This document shows, piece by piece, positions 7,416-11,269 of a DNA stretch of 11,269 bases. The notes under the pieces were generated by a model, which had not been told where the DNA came from, searched no databases, and worked only from the letters and a program-made list of their open reading frames with translations. The position numbers and the translations under genes are program-made. Numbering within the stretch: the first letter of the stretch is position 1; every line of letters begins with the position of its first letter. Source of the stretch: Devosia sp. (GTDB taxonomy: Bacteria > Pseudomonadota > Alphaproteobacteria > Rhizobiales > Devosiaceae); assembly GCA_028290685.1 (NCBI GenBank), contig JAQGJI010000037.1, positions 1 through 11,269 of the forward strand, written 5' to 3'.

Positions 7416-8597
7416 ATGGTTGAGCTGTTTGGCCGGTTCATGACGCGCCGGCAACTGGCCAGTGTGTCCGGCTCGCTGTCCCAGTTCGCGGGCGTTCGCT
7501 CCATGGTGCTGGCCGATGGATTGGAGCGGGGCATACGCATGCTGGAGTTCCGCTCCGGCACCGGGCTGCGCTTCACGGTTCTGGTGGACCGCGCCTTTGA
7601 TATCGCCGAATGCACCTTCAACGAAATCCCCATCGGCTGGCATTCGCCCACCGGCTTTCGCCATCCGGGCCTGCACGATTACGAAGGCGAAGGGGGATTG
7701 GGCTGGCAAAGGTCGTTTTCGGGACTTCTGGTGACGTGCGGCCTTGACCACATCCTGTTCAATGACGAGGCCCCGGCCGATCACTATTTTTCCCCATCGC
7801 GCAAAACGATCAGGAACTTCATCCACGGGCGCGTCAGCACCATACCGGGCAAGCTCGACGGCTATGGTGAGCGCTGGGAGGGCGATCGCTGTATTCTCTG
7901 GTGCGAGGGCACGGTTACCCAGGCCGCCGTGTTCGCCGAGCATCTCGAACTGCAACGGCGGATCGAGATCGAGATGGGCACCAACGACATCCGCATCACG
8001 GATCGGGTCACGAACCGCGGCTTCCGCCGCACCCCCCATATGTATTGCTACCACATCAATGTCGGGTATCCCCTGCTCGATGACGGCTCACGCTATCTGG
8101 CTCCCATCGCTGATGTGGTTTGGGCCAGCCACGCTGGCGAGCGCTACCGGGCGCAGGGGGTGGGGTACAATCGCCTGGCATTGCCAGGCCCTGAGTTCAT
8201 CGAGCAGGTGTGGCAGCATGAGCTGGCTGCCGATGAGGCGGGCACAACCTCGGTGGCGCTGGTCAATGACCGCCTTGCCCTGGGTTTTGCGGTGACGACA
8301 CGCAAAGAGCAGTTCCCCTGCATGTACCAGTGGCAAAATCTGCAATCGGGACAGTATGCCCTGGGCATCGAGCCTTCCACCAACCACGTCCTGGGTGCGG
8401 CCGCAGCACGCCAGCGAGGGGAAATGATCATGCTCGAGGGCGGTGAATACCGCGCCTATGACACGGTGTTTTCCATCCTGCCCGGCGCGGCCGCCATAGC
8501 CGGGGCGCAGGCCTCGATCAGGGCGAGGGCCCGCCAGCCAGACGATCCCTATCCACCGCTTTCCGGCAATTTTCTGCCGCTGCGCCAAAAACTGTGA
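7416..8597 (+). CDS. DUF4432 family protein (aldose 1-epimerase-like fold)
   Basis: A 393-residue protein matching the DUF4432 group of the galactose-mutarotase-like beta-sandwich superfamily. Recognisable segments are VDRAFDIAE (57-65), SGLLVTCGLDH (102-112), HINVGYPLLD (213-222) and a late GIEPSTNHVLG whose glutamate is in the position expected of the family's acidic residue. The ATG at 7416 has an AGGGAG ribosome site five bases upstream. No signal peptide is seen. Members often sit with sugar dehydrogenases and transporters, and are thought to bind sugars and possibly epimerise or otherwise rearrange them; no activity can be assigned from sequence. It lies between the aldo/keto reductase and the first Gfo/Idh/MocA gene (38 bp gap), supporting a role in the same carbohydrate pathway. 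Confidence 0.83.
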   Translation: MVELFGRFMTRRQLASVSGSLSQFAGVRSMVLADGLERGIRMLEFRSGTGLRFTVLVDRAFDIAECTFNEIPIGWHSPTGFRHPGLHDYEGEGGLGWQRSFSGLLVTCGLDHILFNDEAPADHYFSPSRKTIRNFIHGRVSTIPGKLDGYGERWEGDRCILWCEGTVTQAAVFAEHLELQRRIEIEMGTNDIRITDRVTNRGFRRTPHMYCYHINVGYPLLDDGSRYLAPIADVVWASHAGERYRAQGVGYNRLALPGPEFIEQVWQHELAADEAGTTSVALVNDRLALGFAVTTRKEQFPCMYQWQNLQSGQYALGIEPSTNHVLGAAAARQRGEMIMLEGGEYRAYDTVFSILPGAAAIAGAQASIRARARQPDDPYPPLSGNFLPLRQKL

Positions 8598-8635
8598 GCC
8601 CAGGTGTCGATGTTCCCAGGGCCAAGGAGACCGCA

Positions 8636-9712
8636 ATGAAAAACTGGCGCGTTGCCGGCATCAATTTCGACCACATGCATATGGGGGATCTGCTTCGGAT
8701 GGTGGCGGAGCACCCGCAGGCTGAAATCGTCGGCATCTGCGACGCCAACCCGGCCAGGATGGACGCTGCGGCCGCAAATTTCGCTCTGCGGCCGGACCAG
8801 ATCTTCACTGATGCCGACCTCTGCATCCAAACGACGGCGCCGGACCTGGTCATTCTTTGCCCCGCGACGGCCGATCATGCCCGGGAGGTCGAGCGGGTCA
8901 GCCGCCATGGCGTCGATATCCTGATCGAAAAGCCCTTTGCCGCCAATCTGGCCGATGCCGACACAATGATTGCGGCAGTGGGCAATGCCGGCACAAGGCT
9001 TGCCATCAACTGGCCGCTGCGCTGGTACCCGTCCCATGTCACAGCCAAGCGGCTGATCGATGACGGCACGATCGGGGACGTGTGCGAGGTTCATTTCTAC
9101 GATGGCAATCGCGGGCCGCTCTATCATCTGGCCGACAAGATCGAAGTCTCGGACGAGGAGGTGCGCGCCGGCAAACCGAATTCGTGGTGGTACAAGCGGG
9201 AGGCGGGCGGAGGCTCGCTGCTGGATTATCTCGGCTATGGCGCAACGCTTGGAACCTGGTTCATGAACGGCCGGGCGCCGATCTGCGTCACCACCATGGT
9301 CGACCAGTCCCCCGGTATCGAGGTCGATGAGCATTCCATCACCGTGTGCCGCTACGACACGGGCCTGTCCAAATTCGAGACCCGCTGGGGCACTTTCACC
9401 GACCCCTGGGCCTTTCAGCCGCAGCCCAAATGCGGCTTCGTCATTGTCGGTACGGCCGGCACGATATCGAGCTACGATTACGAACCGACAATTGGCCTGC
9501 AAACCCGGGACCAGCGCGAAATCACGGCCGTACCGGTCGATGTACTGCAGGCGCCATTCCGCAACCCGGTGGAGTATTTCTTGCACACCAAGAGCACCGG
9601 CACCCCCGTTAGCGGGCCGCTGGACCCCGCATTGTGCCGTGTTGCCCAGCGCATCATCGACACCGCAGTGGCGTCGGCCCAGGCGCAGCGAACCCTGGAC
9701 CTGTTGCCATGA
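8636..9712 (+). CDS. Gfo/Idh/MocA family oxidoreductase 1, atypical nucleotide loop
   Basis: A 358-residue member of the Gfo/Idh/MocA dehydrogenases: Rossmann domain to about residue 125, then the alpha/beta substrate domain. The EKP motif that supplies the conserved lysine is at 98-100 (LIEKPFA). Two features are unusual. The N-terminal dinucleotide loop reads GINFDHMHMGD, without the normal GxGxxG. The GGGSLLDYLGYG segment near 196-207 carries tyrosine where inositol dehydrogenases usually have histidine (as in DIGxHxxD); glucose-fructose oxidoreductase also has tyrosine there. The ATG at 8636 is preceded by AAGGAGA at good spacing. It overlaps the next gene by four bases (ATGA). Likely an NAD(P)-dependent sugar or polyol oxidoreductase. 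A tightly bound cofactor or altered chemistry is possible. Confidence 0.87.
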   Translation: MKNWRVAGINFDHMHMGDLLRMVAEHPQAEIVGICDANPARMDAAAANFALRPDQIFTDADLCIQTTAPDLVILCPATADHAREVERVSRHGVDILIEKPFAANLADADTMIAAVGNAGTRLAINWPLRWYPSHVTAKRLIDDGTIGDVCEVHFYDGNRGPLYHLADKIEVSDEEVRAGKPNSWWYKREAGGGSLLDYLGYGATLGTWFMNGRAPICVTTMVDQSPGIEVDEHSITVCRYDTGLSKFETRWGTFTDPWAFQPQPKCGFVIVGTAGTISSYDYEPTIGLQTRDQREITAVPVDVLQAPFRNPVEYFLHTKSTGTPVSGPLDPALCRVAQRIIDTAVASAQAQRTLDLLP

Positions 9713-10821
9713 GTGGGTCCGGCAATGCTCCGGCTGGGCTGAAATCGGAGGGCGAATATGCCCTGGCCTCCGCCAAGGTGCCCCGGATGGAAGCGCCGGC
9801 GCTGCCCTATGGGCCGCCCATGCCAAAGGACCGCTCGATCCGCATAGCGCTGATCGGCGCCGGTGGCATCAGCGCCGCGCATCTGGACGCCTACCAGAAG
9901 TACGGGCTCAATGTCGTGGCCATCTGCGACAGGAATCTGGACCGAGCCGAGGCCCGCCGAAACCGCTTCTTTCCCAACGCCATGGCGACAGTCGATGTTG
10001 ATCGCGTGCTGCAGGATGCATCCATCCGCATCGTCGATCTGGCGATGCATGTTGATGGCCGCGTTCCGCTGATGCGCCGGGCGCTGGACGCCGGCAAGCA
10101 TGTGCTGTCCCAGAAACCCTTTGTTTCGGACCTGGCGATCGGCGCCGAACTTGCCGAGCTGGCCGAGGGCAGGGGGCGCTTTCTTGCCGTCAACCAGAAT
10201 GGCCGCTGGGCTCCCAATATGTCCTATATGCGCGAGGCGGTCCGGGCCGGTCTGGTTGGCGACGTGATCAGCGTGCATGCGGCACTGCAGTGGGATCACA
10301 GCTGGATCGCGGGCACGCCCTTTGAAGCGCTGGATCAGATCATCCTGCAGGACTTTGCCATCCACTGGTTCGATTTCCTGGCCAGCATCATCGGGGACAG
10401 CGCCACATCGGTTTACGCCATGGGGACTGCCGCAAAAGGCCAGTCGATCGCGTCCAGACTGCTGGCCCAGTCGGTGGTAGCCTTTCCCGGGGGACAGGCC
10501 TCGCTGATCTTTGACGGCGCTGCCCGCCATGGCGCCAGCAACATCACCACGATTGTCGGCACCAGGGGAACATTGCGCTCGCAGGGGCCCGATCTGGGGG
10601 AGCAGGCGGTGAGCATCTACCTTGAAGAGGGCGTAGGAGCGCCGGCCCTTGAGGGCCACTGGTTCAACGATGGCTTCGCGGGAGCCATGGGGGCCCTGCT
10701 GGTGGCGGTGGAAACTGGCACGGCACCGATCCACAACGCCCGCGACAATCTTGCCTCGCTCAAGCTGGTGCATGCGGCTCTGCAAAGCGCGCGCACGGGA
10801 ACGGCAATCCAGCTGCGGTAA
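9709..10821 (+). CDS. Gfo/Idh/MocA family oxidoreductase 2
   Basis: A 370-residue Gfo/Idh/MocA dehydrogenase with canonical motifs: the nucleotide loop GAGGIS at 50-55, CDRN at 74-77, QKPF at 135-138 with the conserved lysine, and LQDFAIHWFDF near 213-223 giving the Asp/His pair (D215, H219) expected at the active site. The Rossmann fold is preceded by a roughly 40-residue Ala/Pro-rich extension (ALPYGPPMPKD) seen in one branch of the family. I keep the ATG at 9709 because it overlaps the previous stop (ATGA); ATGs at 9787 and 9820 would trim the extension. It is the last gene of the operon. Oxidation of a ring hydroxyl to a ketone, or the reverse, with NAD(P) is the likely activity. Two different paralogues side by side suggest an oxidise-then-reduce scheme. 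Confidence 0.89.
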   Translation: MSGSGNAPAGLKSEGEYALASAKVPRMEAPALPYGPPMPKDRSIRIALIGAGGISAAHLDAYQKYGLNVVAICDRNLDRAEARRNRFFPNAMATVDVDRVLQDASIRIVDLAMHVDGRVPLMRRALDAGKHVLSQKPFVSDLAIGAELAELAEGRGRFLAVNQNGRWAPNMSYMREAVRAGLVGDVISVHAALQWDHSWIAGTPFEALDQIILQDFAIHWFDFLASIIGDSATSVYAMGTAAKGQSIASRLLAQSVVAFPGGQASLIFDGAARHGASNITTIVGTRGTLRSQGPDLGEQAVSIYLEEGVGAPALEGHWFNDGFAGAMGALLVAVETGTAPIHNARDNLASLKLVHAALQSARTGTAIQLR

Positions 10822-10837
10822 TCGGGGCGCAAGCAGA

Positions 10838-10851
10838 GCCCGCCAGCGGGC
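10838..10851 (+). terminator. Weak hairpin after the dehydrogenase operon
   Basis: The short inverted repeat GCCCG-CCAG-CGGGC begins 17 bases after the stop of the last operon gene and is followed by CTGTTCGGT rather than a clear T-run. Its position fits the end of the transcript. The stem is only five pairs, so it may be an mRNA 3' end structure rather than an efficient intrinsic terminator. Confidence 0.4.
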
Positions 10852-10993
10852 CTGTTCGGTGCCTGGTGCCACATCTTGCGGGCAGATCGGAGCTCCCGCT
10901 GTTCACGCGGTGGCAGACCAAGACGCTTCGCGCCCGATCAAGTGCCCCAGGCCTTGCCGGCAATCAAAAACGGAAATGATGTGGCTATCGGAA
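10852..10993. other. Non-coding flank up to the putative attachment site
   Basis: About 140 bp without a credible gene. Short open frames cross it on both strands, but none has a ribosome site plus a recognisable protein. The left part keeps the GC-rich character of the operon; towards 10965 it becomes more AT-rich. I see nothing else here. If the attachment-site reading is right, this is the original chromosomal DNA that lay downstream of a tRNA or tmRNA gene. Confidence 0.5.
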
Positions 10994-11011
10994 TGGTGGA
11001 GCTGAGCGGGG
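10994..11011 (-). other. Putative attachment site: remnant of a tRNA-Ala or tmRNA 3' end
   Basis: Read on the minus strand, this stretch is CCCCGCTCAGCTCCACCA, like the last bases of an alanine-type tRNA or tmRNA: T-stem 3' strand CCGCT, acceptor 3' strand CAGCTCC and ACCA. CAGCTCC would pair with GGGGCTG including the G3:U70 pair typical of alanine acceptors. The body of a tRNA does not continue: the T-loop and the 5' acceptor strand are missing beyond 11011. That pattern is expected where an element has integrated into the 3' end of a tRNA or tmRNA gene and left the displaced end behind. An integrase gene starts about 110 bp away. The match is short, so chance is possible. Confidence 0.4.
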
Positions 11012-11017
11012 AACAAC

Positions 11018-11036
11018 GAGGTAGCCAGCTAACCTC
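11018..11036. repeat. Inverted repeat beside the putative attachment site
   Basis: GAGGTAG-CCAG-CT(A)ACCTC forms a seven-pair stem with one bulged A and a 4-nt loop, starting seven bases right of the tRNA-end-like stretch. It could be part of the recombinase core or accessory site, or a small transcript hairpin upstream of the integrase. Function is not shown. Confidence 0.35.
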
Positions 11037-11075
11037 TTGATGCTCCATGAAACCCTTGATCTTCAGGGGCTTTGT

Positions 11076-11106
11076 GGTACGTGCTCGGGGTACGAAGTGG
11101 GGTACG
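11076..11106 (+). repeat. Three GGTACG direct repeats upstream of the integrase
   Basis: GGTACG occurs at 11076-11081, 11089-11094 and 11101-11106, spaced 13 and 12 bp, ending 12 bases before the integrase start. The last two copies are extended to GGGGTACG. Short, evenly spaced direct repeats between an attachment site and an integrase start resemble arm-type recombinase sites or excisionase/regulator sites. They also overlap where the integrase promoter and leader should be, so autoregulation is possible. Confidence 0.5.
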
Positions 11107-11118
11107 TAGAGGTAAGAA

Positions 11119-11269
11119 TTGGCTACGCTCTTGAGGAACAATCGACAATACCTTGAACAGCACAGGGGTAAGTGGAGGGTAAGCATCTCGGTGCCGAAGC
11201 ACCTTCACCAACGGCTTGGAACTCGACTGAAGCGGCCGCTCGGCACCGACAGCCTAACCATAGCCAACC
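11119..11269 (+). CDS. Tyrosine recombinase/phage-type integrase, N-terminal fragment (cut by right edge)
   Basis: An open plus-strand frame runs from a TTG at 11119 to the right edge (50 codons). AGAGG lies six bases upstream of the TTG and a stop codon (TAA, 11113-11115) lies two codons before it, so this TTG or the one at 11131 is the start. The peptide includes RQYLEQHRGKWRVSISVPKH, followed by LGTRLKRPLGTDSLTIAN. This is the N-terminal SAM-like/arm-binding pattern of phage and genomic-island integrases: a basic 'GKWRVxxxVPxxL' strand then 'LKRxLGTxxLxxAN'. The catalytic R-H-R-Y domain is outside the window. Codon use (AGG, CGA, ATA, CTA) differs from the neighbouring genes, consistent with transfer. 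It would catalyse site-specific integration and excision of an element extending to the right. Confidence 0.72.
   Translation, partial: MATLLRNNRQYLEQHRGKWRVSISVPKHLHQRLGTRLKRPLGTDSLTIAN

Noticed and set aside
7092..8054. 320-codon minus-strand open frame across the aldo/keto reductase and DUF4432 genes
   Set aside because: It spans the junction of two supported plus-strand genes, has no recognisable domain, and follows their codon phase.
8549..10872. Two long minus-strand open frames (8549-9826 and 9478-10872)
   Set aside because: Both are mirror frames of the two Gfo/Idh/MocA genes, overlap each other, and show no motifs.
10994..11070. Complete tRNA or tmRNA gene on the minus strand
   Set aside because: Only the 3' end fits. 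The T-loop, anticodon arm and a matching 5' acceptor strand (GGGGCTG-like) could not be placed, so only a remnant is reported.
10938..11186. 82-codon minus-strand open frame over the right-hand boundary
   Set aside because: It is antisense to the integrase start and the putative attachment site. No ribosome site or family resemblance was seen.

Overview
The window is GC-rich and gene-dense. Codon choice, Shine-Dalgarno sites and protein families fit an alphaproteobacterium, most likely of the order Hyphomicrobiales (Devosia- or rhizobium-like). That placement is inferred from family resemblance, not from a marker gene. There is no rRNA, complete tRNA or CRISPR array.

Left block (1-2228, minus strand): a YhaO-like metallophosphoesterase is followed, with a one-base stop/start overlap, by a YhaN-like P-loop ATPase that runs off the left edge. 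This is an SbcCD-type nuclease/ATPase pair and probably DNA housekeeping.

Central block (2348-6169, minus strand): a LacI-family regulator is followed by three genes in the order membrane di-iron oxygenase of the fatty-acid-desaturase fold, Rieske [2Fe-2S] ferredoxin, FAD-dependent ferredoxin reductase. Composition and order recall the rhizobial mocD-mocE-mocF set, which is needed to demethylate the rhizopine 3-O-methyl-scyllo-inosamine. Together they form a complete electron chain, NAD(P)H to FAD reductase to Rieske ferredoxin to membrane hydroxylase.

Right block (6391-10821, plus strand): transcribed divergently from the regulator are an aldo/keto reductase, a DUF4432 (aldose-epimerase-like) protein and two Gfo/Idh/MocA oxidoreductases. 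Spacing is 35 bp, 38 bp and a 4-base overlap, so this looks like one operon. The 221-bp divergent region holds short repeats spaced at about whole helical turns and a near-perfect palindrome, good candidates for operators. The working idea is a LacI-controlled pathway that oxidatively removes an O-alkyl group from a sugar, inositol or glycoside and then oxidises, epimerises and reduces the product. No transporter, hydrolase or isomerase lies in the window, so the substrate cannot be named.

Right end (10822-11269): after a weak hairpin the sequence changes character. A stretch resembling the 3' end of a tRNA-Ala or tmRNA on the minus strand, a hairpin and three GGTACG repeats precede the start of a tyrosine recombinase (phage-type integrase) cut by the right edge. 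I read this as the boundary of an integrated element lying to the right.
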